From Marinibacterium profundimaris (lineage in GTDB: Bacteria > Pseudomonadota > Alphaproteobacteria > Rhodobacterales > Rhodobacteraceae): a stretch of DNA of 64,000 nucleotides. This document shows positions 1-10,034 of the stretch, in pieces (positions within the stretch are counted from its first letter, which is position 1; each line of letters starts with the position of its first letter). Below the pieces are notes generated by a model. The model did no database searches. It worked only from the letters and a program-made list of their open reading frames with translations, and was not told the origin of the DNA. The position numbers were made by a program, and so were the translations under genes. The stretch lies in the NCBI RefSeq assembly GCF_002210095.1, contig NZ_AQQR01000003.1:558001-622000 (forward strand). Direction: 5' to 3'.

Positions 1-553
1 GACCGCCGGTGCCGGCGGTATAGACGACGTTGATCCCGGCGTGGCTTTCGCCGCCCAGCGTGGCGCCCTTGTCCCCTTTCGCGGAAAAGCTCAGCCCCTG
101 CCCGTCGGTGCCATCGCCACCGTTCGGGCCGGTGCGGCTGTCCCGGCCATAATTCTCCTCGCCCTCGCTGCCGGATTGCGCCGTGACGATCGCCTCGAGA
201 ATGCCGGCATCGCTTTTCATGTCATGGCCGTTGTCCAGCGTGACGTCGATCTCGGTCGGGCCCGCGGCGACCTGGGCTTCCAGCCGGATATAGGCCGAAT
301 TGCCCTGGGCATCCGTCATGTCGGCGCTCAGGTCCGACACCTCCACCTTGGTGAGGTTCTCGATATCGGGGTTGGCGCTGGCGTCGGACCCGTAGTCGAG
401 CGTGATCGCCTCCACGTTGCCGGTGCAGCTGAGGACCGTGTTGTTGCCGGTGTTGACGCAATCTGCCAGCGCCGGCGACATCGCCGTGGTGGACAACAGC
501 ACCGCCAGGACAGAGAGCGGTGCTGCGGTTTTCGAGGAGCTGTCTTTGGTCAT
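1..553 (-). CDS. Secreted autotransporter-like surface protein, N-terminal part (cut by window edge)
   Basis: The reading frame opens at an ATG (551-553) and runs off the left edge without a stop, so only the first 184 codons are visible. Residues 1-30 form a Sec signal peptide: a polar start with one Lys pair region, a hydrophobic stretch (LSVLAVLLSTTAM) and a cleavage site SPALA/DC. The mature part begins with a two-cysteine segment (DCVNTGNNTVLSCTG) and continues with Gly/Asp/Asn-rich sequence (NGGDGTDG), the look of the passenger start of type V autotransporters and related beta-helical surface proteins. It would be exported and probably surface-exposed. The C-terminal translocator, which would prove the assignment, lies outside the window. 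Weak GGAA upstream of the start. Divergent from trxC. Confidence 0.6.
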   Translation of the reverse strand, partial: MTKDSSSKTAAPLSVLAVLLSTTAMSPALADCVNTGNNTVLSCTGNVEAITLDYGSDASANPDIENLTKVEVSDLSADMTDAQGNSAYIRLEAQVAAGPTEIDVTLDNGHDMKSDAGILEAIVTAQSGSEGEENYGRDSRTGPNGGDGTDGQGLSFSAKGDKGATLGGESHAGINVVYTAGTGG

Positions 554-1055
554 TCGGCGTTCCAGTCGTTCGCTGCGTCCGCCCCGGCGGACCCGTGTAT
601 TCAGGTTCGCTGTGGTCGAAGAATACGACTTCAATGCGACAAAGCGGGGGACAGGCAAAGGCAATGCCGGGTCTGCCCACTTTTTCAGGCGATACAGGAA
701 GATGGCAACATAACAAGCTGAAAATAAGCTCCTTTAACGAAAATTAGTTAACAACTTTAAGGCTAAAAACCGTCTGAAAACCCGACCACACCTGGCCCGG
801 ACCGGGATCCGCGCAACCGCCGGGCCACGCCGTTGCGCAGGTCTTTCCGTGCCGCCTTCGGCCGGACCGTCGGGGATGCGATCCCGATCCGCCTGCCGGT
901 CTTCGCCCGACCGGCCGACCCCGCGGCGCAGACCAGGGCGCGGTCCGTCGACCGTGGCCCGGCCCAAGCGTTCGATCCGCCCCACCGTTGCCCCCTTACG
1001 CTTCGTCAATGGCACCCTATATATTCATGCAACCGAATACCTGGAGCAGACCGCC
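554..1055. promoter_or_regulatory. Divergent intergenic region with an AT-rich island
   Basis: About 500 bases separate the surface-protein gene from trxC. Positions 705-775 are strikingly AT-rich compared with the rest of the window and contain three TTAA words (734-737, 748-751, 757-760) and GTTAAC at 747-752, so promoter elements for the minus-strand surface protein are likely here. Nearer trxC, TATATA at 1018-1023 could be a -10 box, with no convincing -35. Open frames crossing the region have no convincing start or codon use, and I call no gene in it. Confidence 0.35.
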
Positions 1056-1490
1056 ATGCCGATCAGACTCGCCTGCCTGCACTGCGGACAAGGCAACCGC
1101 CTGCCCGAAGACCGCCTGGCCTCGGGCCCGAAATGCGGCACCTGCGGCGCAGCCCTGATGGCGGACGCGCCGGTCGAGGTATCGCCGGACATCCTGAAAG
1201 CCGCCGCGCGGATGGACGAGATCCCGCTGGTGGTGGATTTCTGGGCCGCCTGGTGCGGACCATGCCGGATGATGGCGTCGGAATTCGCAAAGGCCGCGAA
1301 GGCCCTGACGGGCCGGGCGCGGTTTGCCAAGTTGGACACCGAGGCTTTCCCCGAGGCCGCAGGCCGCTATGGCATTCGCGGCATCCCGCTGCTGGTGGCC
1401 TTCCACGGCGGGCGCGAAATCGGCCGGCGGACCGGCGTGACACCGGCGCAAGAGATCGCGGACTGGGTCGGCGCCGGAGCAAAGACGTGA
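1056..1490 (+). CDS. trxC: Thioredoxin 2 (zinc-binding TrxC)
   Basis: Cytosolic thiol-disulfide oxidoreductase of 144 residues. The N-terminus has the TrxC-specific zinc module, CxxC at residues 7/10 and CxxC at 27/30, followed by a thioredoxin fold with the active site WCGPC (Cys67, Cys70) and the cis-Pro segment GIRGIPLL. This two-part layout distinguishes TrxC from TrxA. The ATG at 1056 is chosen because it places the zinc module directly at the N-terminus and has GGAG ten bases upstream; the frame stays open further upstream but that extension has no similarity to the family. It is followed at 17 bases by the cbpA-like gene, suggesting a small protein-quality and redox operon. TrxC is linked to oxidative stress in well-studied bacteria; regulation cannot be read here. 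Confidence 0.93.
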   Translation: MPIRLACLHCGQGNRLPEDRLASGPKCGTCGAALMADAPVEVSPDILKAAARMDEIPLVVDFWAAWCGPCRMMASEFAKAAKALTGRARFAKLDTEAFPEAAGRYGIRGIPLLVAFHGGREIGRRTGVTPAQEIADWVGAGAKT

Positions 1491-1507
1491 TGAGGTAACA
1501 GACGAGA

Positions 1508-2484
<977 letters not shown>

Positions 2485-2488
<4 letters not shown>

Positions 2489-2817
2489 GGCTGGACGAAC
2501 GCAGCGTCGTCGCCCGGATCGACCGCCTGACCCTGCGCGACCTGCGGGCCTGGATGCGCGAGGGCTGGGTCCTGCCGGCGCAGGGCGAGACCGGGCCGGA
2601 GTTCGACGATCTCGACGTGGCCCGGCTGCGGCTGCTGTGCGACCTGCGCAAGGACATGGCGCTGCCGCCGGACGTGATGCCAACGGTGCTGACCCTGATC
2701 GACCACCTGAACCGGACCCGCCGCGACCTGCACGTGCTGGCCGAGGCGCTGGACGCGCAGCCCGCCGACGTCCGGCGCGCCGTCGTGGCCACTGTCCGCA
2801 GCCGGATGCCGGACTGA
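2485..2817 (+). CDS. cbpM: Chaperone modulator CbpM-like protein
   Basis: A 110-residue helical protein with a MerR-like N-terminal segment (LRDLRAWMREGWVLP) followed by FDDLDVARLRLLCDLRKDM, the pattern of CbpM, which binds the J domain of CbpA and blocks its action on DnaK. Its ATG overlaps the stop of the cbpA-like gene (ATGA), so the two are translationally coupled and presumably made in fixed ratio. The assignment rests on the pattern plus this pairing. It ends 28 bases before the convergent helicase gene. Confidence 0.8.
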
Positions 2818-2845
2818 GCAATCCGCCCTACGCCCGGCCCCGAGC

Positions 2846-4984
2846 TCAGCGCTTGCCGCGGCGCGGCGGCTCGTTTCCACCCGGTCCGGGTTTGCCCTTC
2901 GCGCCCTTGCGCGGGGCCGCCTTGGACTGGCCGGGCCGCACGAACCGCTTGGAGGTATCGCTGGCATCCGGACGGGGCGCCGGCTTGCGGCCGGGCTTGG
3001 CGTCAGGTTTGCTGCCCGCCGGCTTGCTGCCCGCCGGCTTGCTGGCCGAGCGTCCCTCGGGCTTGCCGGCGGATTTGTAGGGCGCCTTGCCTGCAGGTTT
3101 GCCTCCCGGTTTCCCCGACGGCTTTCCAGACGGCTTTCCCGATGGGGCCGCCTTGGCGTATTTCGCCGGTTTGCCGTCCTTGGCACGCGGGGCTTCCCTG
3201 GCCTCGGTCTTGCGCGGACGCGCAGGCGCCTCGGCCGACGGAGCCGGTCGTTCCGTGGGTCTGACCGGCTCCTTCGGGGCTTCGGTCACCCGCGAATCCT
3301 CCCGCGCTTGCGGACGGGCCCGCGGCGGGCCATCCTTGCGCTGCGGACGCCGCGCGTCGCCGTGCCGCTCGGCACCGGCCTTGGGACGGGGCCGACCCGA
3401 CGGTGCGAAGTCCGGCACGCCGTCCAGCACGCGGGCATTCACCCCGTCTTCCAGCGCGCCCTGCGGCCCCAGGACCGACAGGAAAGGCTCCAGCGCGGGT
3501 TCGGCCAGTTCAACGAAGGTTTCGGTATCCTGCATGCGGATCGCGCCGATCGACGTCTTGTCGAGATTGCCGGCGCGGCACAGAAGCGGCAGCAGCCAGC
3601 GCGGCTCGGCCCCCTTGTCGCGGCCCACCGACAGCGCGATCCAGCGGCTCGGGCCGAAGTCGCGCTCCTCGCGTTTCGCGGGCTTGGTGTCGGGCGGCGT
3701 CAGCTCTTCGGGCGCGGCATGACGCGCGTGATACAGCCGCAGATAGGCCGCCGCGATCCGCTCGGGGCTTTGCTGCGCCAGCAGCCGCTCGGCAAAGGCC
3801 TGCTGCTCCTCGGTCACCGGCGCGTCCCAGTCGGGATCGCTCAGCAGGCGGTCCTCGTCGCCGCGCAGGATGTCCTCGGCCGAGGGCGGCAGGGTCCATT
3901 CGGCCTGGATCTTTGCCCATTTCAGCAGGCGCTCGGCCTTTTTCGCGGCCTTCGGCGGCACCACCAGGGCCGAGATCCCCTTGCGCCCGGCCCGGCCCGT
4001 CCGGCCCGAGCGGTGCAGCAGGCTTTCGGTGTTGGTCGGCAGGTCCGCATGGATCACCAGCGCCAGGTTCGGCAGGTCGATGCCGCGCGCCGCCACGTCG
4101 GTCGCCACGCAGACCCGGGCCCGCCCGTCGCGCATCGCCTGCAACGCATGGCTGCGCTCGGTCTGGCTCAGCTCGCCCGACAGGCTGACCGTCGCCAGAC
4201 CGCGATTGGTCAGCCGCGCCGCAAGATGGTTCACCGCCGCGCGGGTATTGGCGAAGACGATGGCGCTTTGGTCATGATGAAAGCGCAGCAGGTTGAAGAT
4301 CGCATGGTCGCGATCCTTGTCGGCCACGCGCAGCACCTGGTAGGAGATATCGGTATGCTGGTCGCCCTTCGTGATCGTGCTGATCCGCTGGGCGTCCCGC
4401 TGATACTGCTCGGCCAGCTTCAGGATCATCGGCGGCACCGTGGCCGAGAACAGCAGCGTGCGCCGCTCCTCGGGCGCCTGGCCCAGAATGAATTCCAGAT
4501 CCTCGCGGAACCCCAGGTCCAGCATCTCGTCGGCCTCGTCCAGTACGATGGCGCGCAGGCCGGACAGGTCGAGCGAGCCGCGCTCCACGTGATCGCGCAG
4601 CCGGCCCGGCGTACCCACGACGATATGCGCGCCGCGCTCCAGCGTCCGGCGTTCCTGCCGCATGTCCATGCCGCCGATGCAGGACGCCAGCCGTGCGCCG
4701 GCCTCGGCATAAAGCCAGGCCAGTTCGTTCATCACCTGCACCGCCAGCTCCCGCGTGGGCGCCACGACCAGCGCCATCGGTGTGGAGCCGGGGCCAAAGC
4801 GTTCCTCGTCGCCCAGCAGGGTCGGCGCGATGGCCAGCCCGAAGCCCACGGTCTTGCCCGACCCGGTCTGGGCCGAAACCAGCAGATCCGACCCGGCAAG
4901 CTCGGGCGCGCTCACCGCCTCCTGGACCGGCGTGAGGGTGGTGTATCCGCGCTGGGACAGCGCCTGGGACAAGGAGGTGAGCAT
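2846..4984 (-). CDS. DEAD-box ATP-dependent RNA helicase with DbpA-like domain and repetitive basic tail
   Basis: A 712-residue RNA helicase. Visible motifs: Q-motif region TTLTPVQ (15-21), Walker A AQTGSGKT (38-45), PTREL (76-80), GG, TPGR (125-128), DEAD (149-152), SAT (180-182), and in RecA domain 2 ARGIDLP and HRSGRTGRAG. A DbpA/CsdA-type RNA-binding domain follows at roughly 485-560. The remaining 150 residues are a low-complexity Lys/Pro/Gly/Ser tail with tandem GKPSGKPSGKPGGK-type units, likely disordered and RNA-binding. The ATG at 4984 is chosen because homologous sequence (LTSLSQALSQRGY) begins there; the frame is open further upstream but has no family resemblance. No clear Shine-Dalgarno. 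Members of this class help ribosome assembly or mRNA unwinding in the cold; the exact member is uncertain. Confidence 0.92.
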   Translation of the reverse strand: MLTSLSQALSQRGYTTLTPVQEAVSAPELAGSDLLVSAQTGSGKTVGFGLAIAPTLLGDEERFGPGSTPMALVVAPTRELAVQVMNELAWLYAEAGARLASCIGGMDMRQERRTLERGAHIVVGTPGRLRDHVERGSLDLSGLRAIVLDEADEMLDLGFREDLEFILGQAPEERRTLLFSATVPPMILKLAEQYQRDAQRISTITKGDQHTDISYQVLRVADKDRDHAIFNLLRFHHDQSAIVFANTRAAVNHLAARLTNRGLATVSLSGELSQTERSHALQAMRDGRARVCVATDVAARGIDLPNLALVIHADLPTNTESLLHRSGRTGRAGRKGISALVVPPKAAKKAERLLKWAKIQAEWTLPPSAEDILRGDEDRLLSDPDWDAPVTEEQQAFAERLLAQQSPERIAAAYLRLYHARHAAPEELTPPDTKPAKREERDFGPSRWIALSVGRDKGAEPRWLLPLLCRAGNLDKTSIGAIRMQDTETFVELAEPALEPFLSVLGPQGALEDGVNARVLDGVPDFAPSGRPRPKAGAERHGDARRPQRKDGPPRARPQAREDSRVTEAPKEPVRPTERPAPSAEAPARPRKTEAREAPRAKDGKPAKYAKAAPSGKPSGKPSGKPGGKPAGKAPYKSAGKPEGRSASKPAGSKPAGSKPDAKPGRKPAPRPDASDTSKRFVRPGQSKAAPRKGAKGKPGPGGNEPPRRGKR

Positions 4985-5368
4985 CTGAAAGAGGTATCCG
5001 AGGAGAGGCGGCTGCCATTGCCGCGTTGGTCGCCCTGCAAGGGGAAAGGGGCGCAATAGCCAAAAGCCCGGCAGAAGTACATGATGATTCTTCGGCCCGG
5101 GAAAAGCAGCGTGAAATGGCCGGTTGCGCAGGCGTCGCCGGCCCAAAGCCCGGGACGCGGCAGCCGATCCGAAGCCCGCTGCGCGCCGGGCGGACCTGAC
5201 CGGTCGGGGGGATGCATGTCTGCTCGGCCGTCACGCTCTATGGCGGCTGCGCGGCTGCCTCTTGAATCCTGAACGGTTTAAGGGCGTTATGGGGCAGCGC
5301 TGCATGAAGCCGCAGACGCGCGTCCTCCGCCCGTCCCATGGACGGAGCAAGAGGCCAGGTCACGAGAG
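4985..5368. other. Intergenic region between divergent helicase and MFS genes
   Basis: About 380 bases lie between the helicase start and the probable start of the exporter. It must hold the promoters of both genes. I see no convincing -35/-10 pair. Short frames here (for example the one running from 5289 to the TAG at 5376) lack recognisable products. No repeat or RNA gene was recognised. Confidence 0.3.
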
Positions 5369-7009
5369 CTGCCGATAGAAAAGAAGACCGATACCTTCGC
5401 CCCGTTCCGCAACCCGACGTTTCGCGGGCTCTGGCTGGCCTCCCAGTTCTCCAACCTGGGCAGCCTCGTTCAGATGGTGGGCGCCGGCTGGCTGATGACT
5501 TCGCTGGCCGGCAGCGACGCCATGGTCGCTCTGGTCCAGGCCTCGAACACGCTGCCGATCATGGTGTTCTCGCTGATCGCCGGCGCGCTGGCCGACAGTT
5601 TCGACCGCCGCCGCATCCTGCTGAGCGCGCAGCTCTTCATGCTGACCGTGTCCGTCGGGCTTGCCGTCTGTGCCTGGCTTGGCGTGCTGGGGCCCTGGGG
5701 GCTTCTGGGCTTCACCTTCTCGATCGGCTGCGGCATGGCGCTGTTCAACCCGTCCTGGCAGGCCAGCATGGGTGATATCGTCCGACGCGACGTGCTGTCA
5801 GCCGCCGTCAGCCTGAACGCCATGGGGTTCAACCTGATGCGTTCGGTCGGACCGGCGCTTGGCGGGGCGCTGGTGGCGCTGGCCGGGGCGGCGGCGGCCT
5901 TCACCTTCAACGCCTTCACCTACATCCCGAACGTGCTGGCCCTGCTGGCCTGGAAGCCCGAGCCCAAGACCGAACGCCTGCCGCGCGAGCCGCTGGGCCA
6001 GGCCCTGGGCGCCGGCCTGCGCTACATGTCGATGTCGCCGCACCTGAACAAGGTGATGGCCCGCAGCGCGCTGTTCGGCTTCGCCGCCTCCTCGGCCATG
6101 GCGCTGCTGCCGCTGGTGGCGCGCGACATGCTGCAGGGCACGGCGCTGACCTACGGCCTGTTGCTGGGCTTTTTCGGGCTGGGCGCGATCGGCGGCGTCT
6201 TGATGAACGGCCACATCCGGTCGCGCTATCGCAACGAACGGATCGTCTCGGCCGCCTTCCTGGGCTTTGCCGTCGGCATGGTGATCCTGGCCATGGGCCG
6301 CCACATCGCGGTCAGCGCCACGGGCCTGCTGATCGCCGGGGCCTGCTGGGTGATGGCGCTGTCGCTGTTCAACGTGACGGTGCAGCTGTCGACGCCGCGC
6401 TGGGTCGTGGGCCGCGCGTTGTCGTTCTACCAGACGGCCACCTTCGGCGGCATGGCGATCGGGTCCTGGAACTGGGGCCTGGTGGCCGAGTCGCAATCGG
6501 TCAGCATCGCGCTGCTGGTGGCCAGCGCGCTGCTGCTGGTGGGCTCGGTCGTCGGGCGCTGGATCGGGTTGGGAGAGTTCGACCAGCTCGACCTCGACCC
6601 GTTGAACACCTTCCGCGAGCCCGAGTTGCGGCTGGACCTGAAACCCCGTTCAGGGCCGATCGTGATCGTGATCGACTACGTGATCGACGAAAAAGACGTG
6701 GACGCCTTCCTCGCCGCGATCCACCGCCGCCGCCGGGTCCGGATCCGTGACGGCGCGCGCAACTGGTCGCTGCTGCGCGATCTGGAAAACCCCGACCTCT
6801 GGACCGAACGGTTCCACGTGGCCACCTGGAACGATTACCTCCGGCACAACGCGCGGCGGACGAAATCGGACCTCGAAGGGTTCCAGGAACTCCTCGCCCT
6901 GCACCGCGGCCCGGGCCGGCCCAGGGTGCACCGGTTCATCGAACGGCAATCGGTGCCCCTGCACGAAGACCTGCGGCTTAAGCCACCGCCCTCGGACGTC
7001 CCGCATTAA
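5369..7009 (+). CDS. MFS exporter of the EntS-like MFS_3 family; start uncertain
   Basis: A major facilitator efflux protein of the group that includes the enterobactin exporter EntS. It has about 12 membrane segments, the MFS loop motif around DSFDRRRIL, and a soluble C-terminal extension (last 120 or so residues, including WNDYLRHN) typical of this family. The recognisable protein begins TDTFAPFRNPTFRGLWLASQ, which lies upstream of the first in-frame ATG (5474). Between the stop at 5279 and that ATG the frame contains no ATG, GTG or TTG; CTG at 5369 is the best upstream candidate. Starting at 5474 would delete the first helix. A rare start codon or a sequencing frameshift are both possible. 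Substrate unknown. Confidence 0.8.
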   Translation: MPIEKKTDTFAPFRNPTFRGLWLASQFSNLGSLVQMVGAGWLMTSLAGSDAMVALVQASNTLPIMVFSLIAGALADSFDRRRILLSAQLFMLTVSVGLAVCAWLGVLGPWGLLGFTFSIGCGMALFNPSWQASMGDIVRRDVLSAAVSLNAMGFNLMRSVGPALGGALVALAGAAAAFTFNAFTYIPNVLALLAWKPEPKTERLPREPLGQALGAGLRYMSMSPHLNKVMARSALFGFAASSAMALLPLVARDMLQGTALTYGLLLGFFGLGAIGGVLMNGHIRSRYRNERIVSAAFLGFAVGMVILAMGRHIAVSATGLLIAGACWVMALSLFNVTVQLSTPRWVVGRALSFYQTATFGGMAIGSWNWGLVAESQSVSIALLVASALLLVGSVVGRWIGLGEFDQLDLDPLNTFREPELRLDLKPRSGPIVIVIDYVIDEKDVDAFLAAIHRRRRVRIRDGARNWSLLRDLENPDLWTERFHVATWNDYLRHNARRTKSDLEGFQELLALHRGPGRPRVHRFIERQSVPLHEDLRLKPPPSDVPH

Positions 7010-7102
7010 GGCGGTCTTCCCGGGTCCGTTTGCGCGCCCGGGATCCAGGTGCCCCGGCCCCCCCGCCAAGACGGCGTTACCGGCCCCGGGCAAAGCGCCG
7101 TA

Positions 7103-8404
7103 TCAGAACGCCTGCCCCGGCAGCCAAAGCACGATGATCGGGAAGGCCACCAGCAGCGCCAGCCGGACGATATCGGCCAGGATGAAGGGGAAGATGCCCT
7201 TCATCACCGTCTTCATCGGCACGTCCCCGGCCGAGGCCTGCACCACGAAGAGGTTCATGCCGATCGGCGGCGTGATCAGCCCGATCTCGGCCACGGTGAC
7301 GACGACGATGCCGAACCAGATCAGGTCGAAATCCAGCTCAAGCGCCACCGGCGCCAGCAGCGGCACCGTCAGCAGGATCATCGACATGGAATCCATGAAA
7401 CAGCCCAGCACCACGTAGAAGACCAGGATCAGCACCATCACCGCCATCGGTCCCATCCCCGAAGAGCGGATCTGCTCGATCAAGAGCTGCGGCAGGCCGG
7501 TGTTCTCGAGAAAGAAGTTGAACAGCCCCGCGCCGATCAGGATGAAGAAGATCATGCCCGTCAGCCCGGCGGTCTCGAAGACCGAGGCTTTCAGCGTCTC
7601 GCGGGTCAGCTCTCCGGAGAAAAGCGCGAGGAAGAAGGCGCCCACGGCCCCCACGGCGGCGGCCTCGGTGGGCGAGAACCAGCCCAGGTAGATGCCGCCG
7701 ATCACCAGCGCGAACAGCAGCACGACCTGCCAGACCTGCCCCAGCCGGGTCAGCCGTTCGCTCCAGCCGTGACGCTCGGCGCTGGGGGCAAGATCGGGGC
7801 GCAGCCGGACGCGGACGGCGATGGCAGCAGCATAAAGCAGCGCGCCCAGCAGTCCGGGCAGCAAGGCCCCGATGAACAACTGGCCGATAGAGCTTTGGGT
7901 GAGCAGCCCGTAGATCACCAGCAGAACCGAGGGCGGGATCAGCACGCCCAGCGTGCCGCCGGCGGCGACCGTGGCGGTGGACAGCGAGGCGTCGTAGCCG
8001 TGGCGCTTCATTTCCGGCAGGGCCACGCGGCCGATCGTGGCGACGGTGGCCAGCGACGATCCGCAGATCGCCCCGAAGAAGGCGCTGGCGCCGACCGTGG
8101 TGATCGCCAGCCCGCCGCGACGGTGCCCGATAAAGGCGTTGATCACGTCGAAGAGCGACCGCGACAGCCCCGCATGCGAGGCGAAGACGCCCATCATCAC
8201 GAAAAGCGGGATGACCGAGAAGGAATAGGGAAAGATCGCCTCGAAGGGGCTGGAGCCCAGGATATAGGCCACGCCCATCCAGCCGTTGAGGTACCAGTAG
8301 CCGAGGCCCCCGATCACGCCCATGGCGATGGCCACCGGCAGGCCAAGCGCGATCAGCCCGAGTGCGGCCAGAAAGCCGAAAAGTCCGAGAAACGCGTCGC
8401 TCAT
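7103..8404 (-). CDS. dctM: TRAP transporter large permease DctM
   Basis: The 433-residue transport subunit of a tripartite ATP-independent periplasmic transporter, an inner-membrane protein of about 12 hydrophobic segments driven by an ion gradient. Family features include GLPVAIAMG near the N-terminus, the GTLGVLIPPSVLLVIYG segment, and ITPPIGMNLFVVQ near the C-terminus. The ATG at 8402-8404 overlaps the stop of dctQ by 4 bases, so the two permeases are translationally coupled; an upstream extension of the frame is not conserved in appearance. Last gene of the P450-dctP-dctQ-dctM unit; 93 bases separate it from the convergent MFS gene. Confidence 0.93.
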   Translation of the reverse strand: MSDAFLGLFGFLAALGLIALGLPVAIAMGVIGGLGYWYLNGWMGVAYILGSSPFEAIFPYSFSVIPLFVMMGVFASHAGLSRSLFDVINAFIGHRRGGLAITTVGASAFFGAICGSSLATVATIGRVALPEMKRHGYDASLSTATVAAGGTLGVLIPPSVLLVIYGLLTQSSIGQLFIGALLPGLLGALLYAAAIAVRVRLRPDLAPSAERHGWSERLTRLGQVWQVVLLFALVIGGIYLGWFSPTEAAAVGAVGAFFLALFSGELTRETLKASVFETAGLTGMIFFILIGAGLFNFFLENTGLPQLLIEQIRSSGMGPMAVMVLILVFYVVLGCFMDSMSMILLTVPLLAPVALELDFDLIWFGIVVVTVAEIGLITPPIGMNLFVVQASAGDVPMKTVMKGIFPFILADIVRLALLVAFPIIVLWLPGQAF

Positions 8405-8886
8405 GCCCGGGCCTCGCGGCGCAGGGAGGCGGTCAGTTCCACCACCACGGCGATCAGCGATACCGCCAGCCCGACCAGCAGCGGGTACCAGTACCAGGCG
8501 ATCGGGATGCCCAGCTGCTGCGAGGTGTCGCCGAACATGGTGCGGGTCCGGAAGGTCAGGAACCCCTGCCAAAGCATCAGCCCCAGCAGCCCCAGCGCGA
8601 GGACGCCGGCAAAGAGCTTCAGCGGCACGGCGAGGCCCCGGGGCATGTTTTCGACCAGGAAATCCACGCTGACATGGGCGGCGGAGAGGAAGGCATAGGG
8701 CATCACCAGCCAGGCGCCTCCGACCACGAAGAGCTGCACCAGGTCCACGACCCCCTCGATGGGCAGGCCGAAGCGCCGCCCGATGATGTCGGCCACCGTG
8801 ACCAGCGCGGCCAGCCCGTAGGCGATGACCCCCAGTGCGGCCAGCGCCGTGATCAGCCCGCGTGCGAGCCCAGCAAGGATGTTCAA
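8401..8886 (-). CDS. dctQ: TRAP transporter small permease DctQ
   Basis: A 161-residue membrane protein with four hydrophobic segments, including the family signature VTVADIIGRRFGLPIEGV just after helix 1. It pairs with DctM and docks the binding protein. The start is a TTG at 8884-8886 preceded by GAGAGG at seven bases; the frame extends further upstream but reads through the intergenic hairpin. Downstream of dctP by 61 bases that contain a strong stem-loop. Its stop overlaps dctM. Confidence 0.88.
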   Translation of the reverse strand: MNILAGLARGLITALAALGVIAYGLAALVTVADIIGRRFGLPIEGVVDLVQLFVVGGAWLVMPYAFLSAAHVSVDFLVENMPRGLAVPLKLFAGVLALGLLGLMLWQGFLTFRTRTMFGDTSQQLGIPIAWYWYPLLVGLAVSLIAVVVELTASLRREARA

Positions 8887-8908
8887 GACGTCACCTCTCG
8901 TTCCGCGT

Positions 8909-8934
8909 GCCCCGGCCCTGTCACGGGCCGGGGC
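8909..8934 (-). terminator. Perfect 10-bp stem-loop between dctP and dctQ
   Basis: GCCCCGGCCC at 8909-8918 pairs perfectly with GGGCCGGGGC at 8925-8934 around a six-base loop. There is no T-run after it, so it is more likely an mRNA-stabilising or attenuating hairpin that keeps binding protein in excess over the membrane subunits than a full terminator. Similar hairpins follow the binding-protein genes at 18680-18711 and 61394-61424. Confidence 0.6.
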
Positions 8935-8947
8935 TGGCTTCGCCGGC

Positions 8948-9979
8948 TCAGTTCTGCCGCGACGCCTCGTATTCCGCGATCTTGTCCTGCATCGCCTGGT
9001 AGATTTCGTCGGCATTGTCCACGCCGGCGTCCTTCACCGTCTGCAGGTAGCTGTCCATCATCGGCTGCAGGGTCTCTTCCCAGCGGGCGCGTTCCTCGTC
9101 AGACAGCTCGGTGATCTCATGGCCCGCCGCGATGGCTTCTTCTCGGCCCGGCACGTCCCAGCTGTCCCACCAGTCGCCGAACTGCGACACCAGGGCATCG
9201 CCGGAATACTGGTCGACGCAGGCCTTGGCCTCGTCGCTGAGCGCATCATACGACCTCTGGTTCATCACGTAGAAGAACGACACGGTATAGGCGCCGAGAT
9301 CGAGGTGATAGTTCAGCACCTCGTTCAGGCCGAAGCTCTTGACCGGGTCCCAGGGAAAGACGGTGCCGTCGATCACCCCGCGCTGAAGGCTTTCATAGAC
9401 CTCGCCCGGGGGCAGGCCCTGCGGATCGGCGCCAAGGTAGGACAGCATCTCGGACACCGCCGGGCTGGGGGTACGGATGCGCAGGCCGTCCATATCCTCC
9501 ATGGTCTCGACCTTCTTCTCGTTCGTGTGCAGCAGCCCGCCGTTATGGGCATGCAGCGCCAGGACCTTCAGGCCCTTGTATTCCTCGGCCAGGTAATCCG
9601 GATAAAGTTCCCACAGGGCGTAGCTGGCCGCACCGGCGCTGTCGGTCAGGAAGGGCATGTCGATCAGCGACGTGCGCGGGAAGCGGCCGCGCGGGATGCC
9701 GTGCAGACCGTGGGCGATATCAACGACCCCGGCCATGACCTGCTCCTGCTGGCGCGCGACATTGCCCAGCTGGGTGCCGGCGGGGAAGATCTCGAACTGG
9801 ACCTCGCCACCGGTGCATTCGGTGATCTGCTCGGTCCAGGGGACGATGAAATCGGTATGGATGCCGTGCACGGACGGCAGGTAGTGGCTGATCTTCAGCG
9901 TGGTTTCGGCCAGCGCCGGTGCGGCGGCCATGGATGCGGAGATGGCCGCGGTGGCCATCAGGCGTGTAGCGATCGACAT
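8948..9979 (-). CDS. dctP: TRAP transporter periplasmic solute-binding protein DctP
   Basis: A 343-residue periplasmic binding protein that captures the substrate for DctQM. Signal peptide at residues 1-24 (cleavage PALA/ET), then the DctP fold: TTLKISHYLPSVHGIH, the LRIRTPSPA segment and GVIDGTVFPWD, where family members bind the substrate carboxylate. The Arg in LRIRT is in the position expected for the carboxylate-binding arginine, which suggests an organic acid ligand. It follows the P450 gene at 55 bases, so the imported compound may be the P450 substrate or a related one. Confidence 0.92.
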   Translation of the reverse strand: MSIATRLMATAAISASMAAAPALAETTLKISHYLPSVHGIHTDFIVPWTEQITECTGGEVQFEIFPAGTQLGNVARQQEQVMAGVVDIAHGLHGIPRGRFPRTSLIDMPFLTDSAGAASYALWELYPDYLAEEYKGLKVLALHAHNGGLLHTNEKKVETMEDMDGLRIRTPSPAVSEMLSYLGADPQGLPPGEVYESLQRGVIDGTVFPWDPVKSFGLNEVLNYHLDLGAYTVSFFYVMNQRSYDALSDEAKACVDQYSGDALVSQFGDWWDSWDVPGREEAIAAGHEITELSDEERARWEETLQPMMDSYLQTVKDAGVDNADEIYQAMQDKIAEYEASRQN

Positions 9980-10034
9980 TGGTGGTTCCTCCCTGGATGT
10001 CGGTGACGGTTGGGTATCTGTTAAGTGGTGCGGA

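Noticed and set aside
734-760. TTAA words as a CtrA-type site
   Set aside because: The spacings between TTAA words are ten and five bases, not the seven of the CtrA consensus; more likely just an AT-rich promoter.
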